Shown here piece after piece: positions 16,470-24,844 of a stretch of DNA of 28,042 nucleotides (position 1 is the first letter of the stretch; each line of letters starts with the position of its first letter). Position numbers and translations under genes: made by a program. A model generated the notes under the pieces. The model ran no database searches, was not told the origin of the DNA, and saw nothing but the letters and a program-made list of their open reading frames with translations. Source of the stretch: JANQPA01 sp964628385. Its GTDB lineage: Bacteria > Bacteroidota > Bacteroidia > Chitinophagales > Saprospiraceae. The stretch lies in assembly GCA_964628385.1 (NCBI GenBank), contig CAZVOD010000059.1, positions 1 through 28,042 on the forward strand, read 5' to 3'.

Positions 16470-19400
16470 ATGTACCGATTTAGTATAATATTCCTTTTTC
16501 TGTTCCTGCTTCTCGGAACTACTGTTTACGGGCAGCGACCGGATACTTTCTCCACGGTTAGAAGTGAATTCATCAACCAGTTGAGGTTATTCACGAACGC
16601 CAGTAAAAACGTAAAAGTAGCGGAAGTATTCAGTGAATTTGAGGCCAACTTCGGTGGAAGTTTGTTTTCTGAAGAAGATTTGGTAAAAATCCGGGAGGTG
16701 AGTAGTAGGATGCTGGACTTGAGAATGTCTGTCAATCCTCATTTTACCAAATACCTGGAGTGCCTCAATACCATTAAAGCGATCTATCCCAGCGAAGATA
16801 AGCTCGAGGAGTGGCACCTGGTCATCGATCGATTGCTTGATCGGGTAGAGCGGGAGGAGATGAACAATCCCTTCTTTATTTTTCTCAATTTTTCCATTAG
16901 CTTTTATAAAAATAAAGCCCTAAAGTATTCTAAGGGAGGAACGTCTTGGTATGCTTTGACCAATATTTTCTCCCTAGACATGATAGAGGATGATCCCGTA
17001 GTGAGATTTGAGGGTCTGGATCTGATGTGTAGTTATGGAAAAGACTCTATTGTCATTGAAGAGACCCGAGGAATTTTCTTTCCGTTGGATCGCACCTGGA
17101 AGGGAGAGCGTGGAAAAGTCAATTGGAGAAGACACGAAGACCTTGAAGAGGAAATATACGTGGAGTTCCCTGATTATTCCTTTGATATGAGTAAAGGGAC
17201 TTACGAAGTTAATAATGCCAGGATGTATTTCCCGTTATTCTTTGGTCAGCGTCTGGTGCAGGGTGATTTCCAGGATAAAGTAGTAGCGCTTTCAAAAGGG
17301 GCGGTACCAGCTTTTCCTCAATTTGAGTCCTATGACAAAAAACTGAAGCTGGATAATATTGGTGAAGGGGTGAGTTATACCGGCGGGATACGGATCAAGG
17401 GGACTACTATATACGGATATGGTAGCCGGGAGGAGAAAGCAAAATTATCCATAGCTGATGATAAAGGTAATCCTCTTTTTGATGGAGCCTCTGAGCTTTT
17501 TATCATTAAAAGAGGTAAGCAAGTATTTGGTCAGGATGTAGCTTCTTCCGTTTATATCAATCGGGATTCTATTTATCATCCGGGAGTAAATGTACAATTT
17601 GACATTCCGGAGCGAATTATGTTGCTCAGCCGGGAGCGTTCCGGGGTCAGTCGAAATCCTTTTTTTAGTTCTTATCATCAGGTAGAGATCAGTGCTGACG
17701 CTATCGAAGTGCATTACAATGAAGATTCTATGGTAATTGGCAAGCAGGAGACTCCCATTTCAGTTAAAGCACCTGTTACTTTTGAGTCGATCAAATATTT
17801 TAAGCGAAGTGAGTATGACCGTTTCCAGAATATCTCCACAGTCAATCCCATTGCAGCTATGAAGCTGGCTGCTGATGAACGGGGGCTCAACTTTATTCAG
17901 GCCGAAGACCTGGCCAAAGAGCTGAATACTAACTACGAAGTGGAAAATATCAAAAACTTGCTTTACGATATGGTATCTCATGGTTTTATCCGCTATAATG
18001 ATAACAACAATGAGGTGGAGATTTTGGACAAAGTTTTTCATTACGCTGATGCTCGTCAGCAAAAGGTAGATTACGATGTGTTGAGTGTAGTTTCTGATAC
18101 ATTAGCACTTAACGCCAGTCTTGATTTTAGGACCAACGAAATCAGTGTGGATGGAGTAAAGGAGGTAGAGTTTAGCAGTAAGCAAATGGTAGCGGTTATG
18201 CCTCAGGGCAGAAAAATGGTTATCAAAAAAAATCGGAACCTGGAGTTTGGTGGTATCCTTTACGCCGGATTGACAAAAATGGAAGGGGATACTTTCAACT
18301 TCGACTACGATATGTTTCAGATTGCTTTTGATTCGGTAAAATATTTTGATTTTTATGTTCCTACCGGCGAATTTGATGCCGAAACGGGGCGTCCGAAAGC
18401 TTATGGTATTAATTCAAGAGTAGAAAATATTAGTGGGGTAATTCTGATAGATGCGCCGCGAAATAAGTCTGGTCGAGATGATATTCCAATGTTTCCTTCT
18501 CTTCAGACTACTAAGTTCTCCTACGTTTATTACGATAAAAGGGAGATACAGGATAGTGTATATACCAGAGATTCTTTTTACTTCAGGATTGATCCATTTG
18601 GTATTGATCATTTAGATTATTTCCCCAGAAAGGATATGAACTTTAAGGGTCAGTTGTTTTCTTATGATATCTTTCCACCCTTTGCCGATACACTTCGACT
18701 TCAGGATGATGGTTCGTTGGGGCTAGTCACAAGAACCCCAAAAGACAATTTTGAGACCTACACAGAAAAAGGGTATTACACTGGTGATATCAGGTTGAAC
18801 AATAGCGGCTTGAAGGGGGATGGTAATTTAAAATATCTGGGCGCTTCTTTAAATGCCAAGAATATCGTTTTTCGACCTAAACAGCTTACTGCCAAAGCGG
18901 ATACTTTCTTTCTGGAGGAAGATCGGCTTTCCGATGTTCAGGTGCCTCAGGCTAGGGGGGTTAACGTAGATATTGACTGGCGACCTTACAAAGATAGTAT
19001 GTATATAAGCACTCAGGGAACACCTTTTGATTTTTATCAGGAAAATGATCACACCTTAAAAGGATTGGTAACGCTGACTCCTGGTGGGGTAAAAGGAGAT
19101 GGACTGTTTCGTTGGGATCGAGCCACTATTAGCTCGGAATATTTTTCTTTTGGGGCTTTTTCCTCAGATGCCGACTCTGCTGACATTCGTATTTTTGCGT
19201 ACAGTGAGGATGGCACCACTTCCCTGCAGGATGTAGCAGCTATTAGGACAGATAATATCAGCGCTTCAGTTGATTTTGATGAAAAACAGGGCCTTTTCAA
19301 ATCTTATGATGATTTTGTGAAAACGGAACTTCCCTTTGATAACTATGAGACCTCTATGAATGAGTTTGATTGGAATATGGAAGATGAAGTAGTTTCTTTC

Positions 19401-21065
19401 TATTCAAAGGAGGGTAAACCCGGACGGTTCCTATCTACTGACCGCGAGCGGGATTCCTTGCGCTTCAATGGGGAAAAGGCTCGTTATGAGCTCAAATCAA
19501 ATTTATTGGAAGTTCGTGGTGTCCCCTATGTGATCGCGGCTGATGCATTCATATATCCCGACAGTGGAAGAGTAGAGATACAGGCCGGCGGTACAATGAC
19601 CACACTGGAAAATGCTAGGATCGTTGCAGACACAGTCACCAAGTATCACGTTATCAACCGGGCGACTGTCGATATTAGTGGTAGACGCTATTATTCCGGA
19701 AGTGGATTTTATGAATATAATGTAGGAGATAAGGAGCAAGAAATAGAGTTTGCTGATATTATAGGTAAGCCTTATGGCTACCAAAGTATAAAGAACAACC
19801 CAGTGTTTACGAAGGCGCAGGGTAAAGTAGAAGAAGACGATGAGTTTTATATTGACCTAAAAACACAATATCAGGGAGAGATAGAGCTTTCTTCTGACAC
19901 AAAAAACCTATTTTTCGATGGTTATGCTCGCCTGGATGCTGATAAACTACCGGAAAAATATTGGATATCTATTCAAAGTGAAGGAGATAAAAGGAACCTG
20001 GTTATCAAGTATGACAGGCCGAGAAGTACTGAGGGAGACCTGTTGCGCACCGGCTTTTTCCTGAGTAGAGAAACAGCACAGATCTATCCGCGGGTGATGA
20101 TGCCCCTCTACATGGGCAGAGACAGAGAATTGATGCCTGTAACAGGATATTTCAATTACGATGAAGATGATGATTCTTTTATCTTTGGGGATTCAGCGCG
20201 TATTTATACTGACGATGTCCGGGGGAACAGGCTGGTCTTTGATAATCGCAGCGGTAGAGTTAGCGCCGATGGCCTGATCGATATTGGTGCCGGGCTCAAA
20301 ATGGCTGATGTAAGAGCCGCAGGGACAATTGAGATGGATTTTCCGCCACCACGCAAAGAAGAAGTGACTGATCCTAATATTATGATTGATCCGGAAGCTG
20401 TCGATTCTACTGAGCTGGGGGAGCCTTACCCCGATGTATCGCTCAATCTTATGGCTACCATTAATATGGCCATTCCTGATCGGTTGCTAAAGATTATGGC
20501 TATCGATATTGCAAGTTCTGCCTACATAACGCCCAATGTGGCTTACCTAACAGATGTGGAATACTACAAAAAAACGGCTACTCAAATATTGCCAAAAGAT
20601 AAGAATATAGAAGAGGCTATAACTTTTATGAGTTCCGGCGTTTTTGAGTTGCCCAAAAAATCTAACAACTTTACTTTTTTCATTACTAAACTTCCACTGA
20701 TCTGGAATTCTGAATATCAGTCCTTTGTGAATAAAGATGAAAAGATAGGTATCGGAAGTATTGGTGGTGAAAATATCAATAAGATGCTGGAGGCCTTCAT
20801 TCAGTTCAATATACGCTCCAGTGGTGATGATCGTTTGTATCTATATATCAAATCCCCTTCAGGCTCTTTCTTTTATTTTGGTCTTAAGCAGGGGATTTTG
20901 GACATTGCTTCCGATAACCAGGCTTTTAACAATGAGCTTTTTAAGCTGAAGAAAAAAGACCTCATCATCAAAATGGATGATGGTCGCACGCTGGAAATTC
21001 AGCCGGTGGAGGCTAGTTCAGCCCGCCTGTTTGTCAGAAGAATGCAGGTCATGAAAGATAATTAA
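16470..21065 (+). CDS. Unrecognised 1531-residue exported beta-rich protein
   Basis: I do not recognise a named family. A signal peptide (MYRFSIIFLFLFLLLGTTVYG) precedes a helical N-terminal part (about 22-140), then about 1300 residues of alternating beta-strand sequence rich in Tyr, Phe, Asp and Gly. Two stretches look like internal repeats: GDIRLNNSGLKGDG near 770 and GLVTLTPGGVKGDG near 863, each followed by a strand carrying an Ala-Asp/Ser segment. Other similar turns include GGIRIKGTTIYGYG near 305 and VDISGRRYYSGSGFYEY near 1070. There is no T9SS tail, no lipobox and no catalytic motif. The repetitive beta design suggests a periplasmic bridge or scaffold (as in OstA/LptA- or AsmA-like proteins) or an outer-membrane-associated protein, but this is inference. 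It is monocistronic with a terminator directly after it. Confidence 0.85.
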   Translation: MYRFSIIFLFLFLLLGTTVYGQRPDTFSTVRSEFINQLRLFTNASKNVKVAEVFSEFEANFGGSLFSEEDLVKIREVSSRMLDLRMSVNPHFTKYLECLNTIKAIYPSEDKLEEWHLVIDRLLDRVEREEMNNPFFIFLNFSISFYKNKALKYSKGGTSWYALTNIFSLDMIEDDPVVRFEGLDLMCSYGKDSIVIEETRGIFFPLDRTWKGERGKVNWRRHEDLEEEIYVEFPDYSFDMSKGTYEVNNARMYFPLFFGQRLVQGDFQDKVVALSKGAVPAFPQFESYDKKLKLDNIGEGVSYTGGIRIKGTTIYGYGSREEKAKLSIADDKGNPLFDGASELFIIKRGKQVFGQDVASSVYINRDSIYHPGVNVQFDIPERIMLLSRERSGVSRNPFFSSYHQVEISADAIEVHYNEDSMVIGKQETPISVKAPVTFESIKYFKRSEYDRFQNISTVNPIAAMKLAADERGLNFIQAEDLAKELNTNYEVENIKNLLYDMVSHGFIRYNDNNNEVEILDKVFHYADARQQKVDYDVLSVVSDTLALNASLDFRTNEISVDGVKEVEFSSKQMVAVMPQGRKMVIKKNRNLEFGGILYAGLTKMEGDTFNFDYDMFQIAFDSVKYFDFYVPTGEFDAETGRPKAYGINSRVENISGVILIDAPRNKSGRDDIPMFPSLQTTKFSYVYYDKREIQDSVYTRDSFYFRIDPFGIDHLDYFPRKDMNFKGQLFSYDIFPPFADTLRLQDDGSLGLVTRTPKDNFETYTEKGYYTGDIRLNNSGLKGDGNLKYLGASLNAKNIVFRPKQLTAKADTFFLEEDRLSDVQVPQARGVNVDIDWRPYKDSMYISTQGTPFDFYQENDHTLKGLVTLTPGGVKGDGLFRWDRATISSEYFSFGAFSSDADSADIRIFAYSEDGTTSLQDVAAIRTDNISASVDFDEKQGLFKSYDDFVKTELPFDNYETSMNEFDWNMEDEVVSFYSKEGKPGRFLSTDRERDSLRFNGEKARYELKSNLLEVRGVPYVIAADAFIYPDSGRVEIQAGGTMTTLENARIVADTVTKYHVINRATVDISGRRYYSGSGFYEYNVGDKEQEIEFADIIGKPYGYQSIKNNPVFTKAQGKVEEDDEFYIDLKTQYQGEIELSSDTKNLFFDGYARLDADKLPEKYWISIQSEGDKRNLVIKYDRPRSTEGDLLRTGFFLSRETAQIYPRVMMPLYMGRDRELMPVTGYFNYDEDDDSFIFGDSARIYTDDVRGNRLVFDNRSGRVSADGLIDIGAGLKMADVRAAGTIEMDFPPPRKEEVTDPNIMIDPEAVDSTELGEPYPDVSLNLMATINMAIPDRLLKIMAIDIASSAYITPNVAYLTDVEYYKKTATQILPKDKNIEEAITFMSSGVFELPKKSNNFTFFITKLPLIWNSEYQSFVNKDEKIGIGSIGGENINKMLEAFIQFNIRSSGDDRLYLYIKSPSGSFFYFGLKQGILDIASDNQAFNNELFKLKKKDLIIKMDDGRTLEIQPVEASSARLFVRRMQVMKDN

Positions 21066-21073
21066 TAAGAAGA

Positions 21074-21111
21074 GCATCAGATATTAACCCTGATGCCTGA
21101 CTCACTTTTTT
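21074..21111 (+). terminator. Terminator of the 1531-residue protein gene
   Basis: Stem GCATCAG (21074-21080) with CTGATGC (21090-21096), 9-nt loop, and a T-run at 21106-21111. It begins 9 nt after the stop codon. The gap of 9 nt between stem and T-run is longer than ideal. Confidence 0.6.
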
Positions 21112-21218
21112 ACTGTAGCGTTCCTTTGCTTAAATAGCTGTTGGTATTCAGGCGAAGGAACGCTCTCTGAATCACTACCAACCGCCCCAGAACCTTCCTC
21201 ATTTTCTTCAGTAGTCAT
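21102..21218 (-). CDS. Possible 38-residue acidic peptide
   Basis: ATG at 21218 to TGA at 21104-21102, reading MTTEENEEGSGAVGSDSE and ending in a basic stretch FKQRNATVKK. Composition is soluble and acidic with normal residue balance, unlike the AT-driven junk frames nearby, and an in-frame stop lies two codons upstream of the ATG. There is no strong ribosome binding site. TCTCTTTG upstream on the minus strand is one mismatch from TAnnTTTG. The frame overlaps a 10-bp inverted repeat (21117-21164), so a structured RNA is an alternative explanation. No family recognised. Confidence 0.3.
   Translation of the reverse strand: MTTEENEEGSGAVGSDSESVPSPEYQQLFKQRNATVKK
21117..21164. repeat. 10-bp inverted repeat with 28-nt loop
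   Basis: AGCGTTCCTT (21117-21126) is complementary to AAGGAACGCT (21155-21164), both arms perfect. It sits between the terminator of the upstream gene and the AT-rich spacer and could be a second terminator, an RNA structure, or part of the minus-strand small ORF. Confidence 0.5.
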
Positions 21219-21602
21219 GTAATGTCATAATAATGTTTTTTTATTGATCCAAAGAGATTCTACTGAAGCCTTACCGATTAGCACACTTGTATATCTTGAA
21301 ACTGAAGGTTTCAAAATTAAATATTGAAAATTGCTCTGATCGTTGCATTTATTTTGTTTTTGTATTTTCAGTAGGTAAAAATTCTGTTTGTAACAAAAAG
21401 TGAATAGAAAATTTAGGTTGATTATTTTGTTGAATTAGTAATTAGACTAATTTTCTTTTGCAATAGTGTAATTTTGCGATTGTTTTCTTTCTTTATTAAC
21501 ATAAGAATGCTTTAATTGGCAAATATTATAAATACAACCAGCAGAAAAAAAGATGTTTTTCGGGAGATTTATAGTGTTTTGTTACTTTTTTGATAGTTAA
21601 AA

Positions 21603-21679
21603 AATAATATTTTATTTTCAGTATAAATTCAGGGTAAGAGTAATATTTTGATAAAAAAACAAAAACATAAAATATTATT
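21603..21679. repeat. 13-bp AT-only inverted repeat upstream of susC
   Basis: AATAATATTTTAT (21603-21615) is complementary to ATAAAATATTATT (21667-21679) across a 51-bp spacer. In sequence this AT-rich such a match can occur by chance; an operator or DNA-structure role is possible. Confidence 0.3.
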
Positions 21680-21751
21680 GTTTGCTTTATAAGTTTTATA
21701 AAACAAGAAATTTTTTTTTGTAGATTAACAATAATAAATTCGTTAGATAAA

Positions 21752-21759
21752 TATATTTG
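21752..21759 (+). promoter_or_regulatory. Candidate -7 element for susC
   Basis: TATATTTG is an exact TAnnTTTG match, 62 nt before the susC start and the same octamer as upstream of the 1531-residue protein gene. No clear TTG is found at -33, which would be consistent with a promoter that needs an activator. Confidence 0.4.
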
Positions 21760-21821
21760 TATAAGCAGCACTCAATATAAGGTAGATAGGGAAATTTCTA
21801 TTTTTTAATAAATACTAGTTT

Positions 21822-24809
21822 ATGAAAATGAAGTATGAAAAAGCTCAAGTGCTACTTCTGGCGTTTTTGATGTATGCAGGGCTAGTCAGTGCTCAAATTA
21901 CAGTGAGCGGAAAAATCACAAGCATTGATTCTGAGCCGCTTATTGGCGTTTCGATTCTCGTCAAGGGAACGTCTACAGGTACAGTTACAGATTTTGACGG
22001 AAATTACGAGTTGCGAATTGACGCAGATCAGGCAACATTATTTTTTACCTACACGGGGTTTAAATCTCTGGAGCGGCAGGTAAATTCTTCCACCAAGTTG
22101 AATATAACCCTAGAGGAGGATATAGCCGATTTAGAGGAAGTTGTAGTAACGGGTTTGGCTTCGGGTGTTAAGCGGGCCAATTCTGGTAATGCCATCACCT
22201 CAATTGATGGGGAAGCGCTGAGTGATCAGACTAACCCACAAACATTAGACAATGCCTTATACGGAAAGATTCCGGGTGTACAGATGACTGCTAACGGTGG
22301 TGCACCGGGTGGTGGTATCAATGTACAGCTGAGAGGTATTTCTACACTTGGGGCCGGATCATCCCAGCCTTTGTACATTATCGATGGGGTATACCTGGAC
22401 AACTCTTCATCCAGAAACTTCCGTAGTAATGTAAGTGGCGCTGGAGCGGGTAGTTCCAGTAACAATCAGGATAATGTATCCAGCCGTATTTCGGATATCA
22501 ACCCTGATGAGATTGAAAAAATAGAGATTTTGAAAGGTCCTTCAGCTGCCGCTATTTATGGTACTCGTGCCAACGCCGGGGTTGTAATTATTACTACCAA
22601 AAGAGGTAAAGCCGGTAAATCTAAGTTTACTTTCAACCAGGATATCGGTTTCGCTCAGGGGCAGAACTTTGTTGGTTTTGACGACTGGGATGAACAAAAG
22701 GTAAGAAACTTCTTTGGTAATGATGCTGATGCCGAGCTGGAAAAGCTCAGAGCAGCTCAGGCGGAAGGAAGAGTAACGGATTGGGAAGAGTTTTTCTATG
22801 GAGAAACGCCCTTGCTTTCAAATACTAGTGTTAGTGTTAGTGGTGGTAGTCAAAAGACCCAGTTCTATGCTTCAGCTGGTTTTCAAACGGAAGATGGTAT
22901 TATTCAAAATACGGGATACGATCGCTATTCTTTCCGTGCCAATATTGACCATCAGTTCAGTGATGCGATTTCTGTAAAGTTTAATAATAACTTTATCCGT
23001 ACAGAAACGCAAAGAGGGTTTACGGGTAACCAGAATAATACAGGCGGTAGTATAGGTTATACGATTGCCTACACACCATCTTATGCAGACTTGTTTCCCA
23101 ATGAAAACGGTGTTTATCCTTCTAACCCTTACTTTGGTGGTAACCCTATTGAGGTAAGAGATGTAGGGGTAAATGACTTTATCGTTAATCGTTTTATATC
23201 GGCTGCAGAAGTTAATATCAACCTGATTACTCAGCCTGACTATTTCCTTAAATTTAAGGTTAACGGAGGTGCTGATTATGTATCCAGCCAATCATTGGTT
23301 TATTTCCCCGAATTTATGCAGTTCCAAAGAACTCAGGCTAATCCGGGTGATGTTGTTTGGGGTAATTCCAACAATTTGAATACCAATGTTCAGGCTTTTG
23401 CCATCTTCAATGCTGATGTTGGTCAATTCAATTCAAATACTTCGATCGGTATAGTACGACTGGATCAGGATATTGAGTTTTTGGCTAACAGAGGGCAAGG
23501 CTTGGCAGCAGGGCAAAGAAACCTCAACTGGGCCAACGTACAAACGGTGCAAGCTCAATCTAACCAGCGTATTACGGATGTGGGTATCGTAGCCCAGGAA
23601 GATATCAACTGGCAGGATAAGATTATCGGTTCGGTGGGTATACGCTTTGATAAGTCTACTTTGAATGCGGATCAGGATGAGTTTTATGCTTTTCCTAAAG
23701 CTTCTTTGGCGGTTAACTTACACAACTTTGATTTCTTCAACCTCGGCCTCTTCAGTCAGTTTAAGTTAAGAGCAGCCTATGGTGAAACAGGTGGTTTGCC
23801 AAGATTTGGCCAGACCTTCGAGCCATTAGTAGCCGAAAACGTAGATGGCTCTTTGGGGGGTGTTGTTTCCAATCAGGGGGTTGATCCGACATTGGTGCCA
23901 GAGACTGCCTCAGAAATAGAGTTTGGAGTAGATCTTGGTTTACTGGATAACAAAGTAACACTGGAAGCCACCTTCTACAACAAGCGGGTAAGTGACCTGA
24001 TTCTTGACCTTACTCCTGCTTCTTCTACCGGTATTGCCGCTATTGCTACAAATGCAGCAGACCTGGAGAACAGAGGTTTTGAATTGGGCTTGAGTGTTAA
24101 TCCGGTAAGTAGTGAAAATTTCAATTGGTTCTCTAAAATTCTTTTCTGGAGAAACGAATCTGAAATTACTAATTTGATCGTTCCTGAGTTTAACGTTGGT
24201 GGATTTGGAGCTTTATTAGGTACTTATGCTATCGCAGAAGGCTTCTCTCCAACTACTATCATTGCTAACCCTGACGATCCTAATGGGCCAGTGGGTAAAA
24301 CGGTTTATGGCGACAGACAGCCTGATTTCCAGTATTCATTCATTACCAATATTTCCTTCCTGAAGAATTTTGACTTCAGCTTTGTATTGCAAGGTCAGGA
24401 GGGCGCAGAATTGATCAACCTTTCTGCTTTCCTTTGGGATGATGGTGGTACTACTCCTGATTGGGATGGTGACGATGATGGCGATGGCATATTTAATGGA
24501 AACGAGCGTCCTAACGAACTCTTTGGAGAGAACAGTAATAGTGGTGTTTTGATCGAGCCAGCTGATTATATCAAACTACGTGAGATTGGCTTATACTATA
24601 CATTGCCAAAAGCTGCCCTGGGTAATCTTGGCTTTTTGGATAGACTGAAAATAGGGGTATCTGCTAATAATATCTTGTTATGGACTAACTATGGTAGTTA
24701 TGATCCTGAGGTGTCTAACTTTGGTGCACAGCCGGTTGCCGGTGGTATTGAAGTAACGCCATATCCAAGTTCCAGAAGATTCTTCTTCCATATTTCGGCA
24801 GACTTTTAA
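21822..24809 (+). CDS. SusC/RagA-family TonB-linked outer membrane transporter
   Basis: 995-residue outer-membrane barrel that imports a substrate held by its SusD partner, powered by TonB. A signal peptide ending near SAQ25 is followed by the carboxypeptidase-D-like domain (about 26-100: VSGKITS, PLIGVSILVKGTSTGTVTDFDGNYEL), the EEVVVTG sequence that marks the plug start in this family, the plug (LDNALYGKIPGVQM, LRGISTLG, PLYIIDGVYLD, EIEKIEILKGPSAAAIYGTRANAGVVIITTK written here in parts) and then the barrel, ending in the aromatic FFFHISADF strand. There is no N-terminal STN domain, so no sign of anti-sigma signalling. It overlaps or directly abuts susD. No glycoside hydrolase, sulfatase or sensor gene flanks the pair, so substrate cannot be inferred; peptides or glycans are both possible. 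Confidence 0.96.
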   Translation: MKMKYEKAQVLLLAFLMYAGLVSAQITVSGKITSIDSEPLIGVSILVKGTSTGTVTDFDGNYELRIDADQATLFFTYTGFKSLERQVNSSTKLNITLEEDIADLEEVVVTGLASGVKRANSGNAITSIDGEALSDQTNPQTLDNALYGKIPGVQMTANGGAPGGGINVQLRGISTLGAGSSQPLYIIDGVYLDNSSSRNFRSNVSGAGAGSSSNNQDNVSSRISDINPDEIEKIEILKGPSAAAIYGTRANAGVVIITTKRGKAGKSKFTFNQDIGFAQGQNFVGFDDWDEQKVRNFFGNDADAELEKLRAAQAEGRVTDWEEFFYGETPLLSNTSVSVSGGSQKTQFYASAGFQTEDGIIQNTGYDRYSFRANIDHQFSDAISVKFNNNFIRTETQRGFTGNQNNTGGSIGYTIAYTPSYADLFPNENGVYPSNPYFGGNPIEVRDVGVNDFIVNRFISAAEVNINLITQPDYFLKFKVNGGADYVSSQSLVYFPEFMQFQRTQANPGDVVWGNSNNLNTNVQAFAIFNADVGQFNSNTSIGIVRLDQDIEFLANRGQGLAAGQRNLNWANVQTVQAQSNQRITDVGIVAQEDINWQDKIIGSVGIRFDKSTLNADQDEFYAFPKASLAVNLHNFDFFNLGLFSQFKLRAAYGETGGLPRFGQTFEPLVAENVDGSLGGVVSNQGVDPTLVPETASEIEFGVDLGLLDNKVTLEATFYNKRVSDLILDLTPASSTGIAAIATNAADLENRGFELGLSVNPVSSENFNWFSKILFWRNESEITNLIVPEFNVGGFGALLGTYAIAEGFSPTTIIANPDDPNGPVGKTVYGDRQPDFQYSFITNISFLKNFDFSFVLQGQEGAELINLSAFLWDDGGTTPDWDGDDDGDGIFNGNERPNELFGENSNSGVLIEPADYIKLREIGLYYTLPKAALGNLGFLDRLKIGVSANNILLWTNYGSYDPEVSNFGAQPVAGGIEVTPYPSSRRFFFHISADF

Positions 24810-24844
24810 TGAAACTTTATTCAGTCAAAACAAAAAAAGATAAA

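Larger units (their letters stand above)
21066..21821. other. AT-rich intergenic region upstream of susC, 756 bp
   Basis: The first 150 bp hold the terminator of the upstream gene, a second strong inverted repeat and a possible 38-codon minus-strand ORF. The remaining 600 bp are very AT-rich, with a T9 tract (21711-21719), a small hairpin (TTGAAAC at 21296-21302, GTTTCAA at 21308-21314), a 13-bp inverted repeat and, near the end, a candidate susC promoter. An 81-codon minus-strand frame here is Ile/Lys/Phe-rich low-complexity sequence and is not considered a gene. Confidence 0.5.

Noticed and set aside
21526..21771. 81-codon minus-strand frame upstream of susC
   Set aside because: Composition is Ile/Lys/Phe/Tyr from AT-rich DNA and it overlaps the candidate susC promoter.
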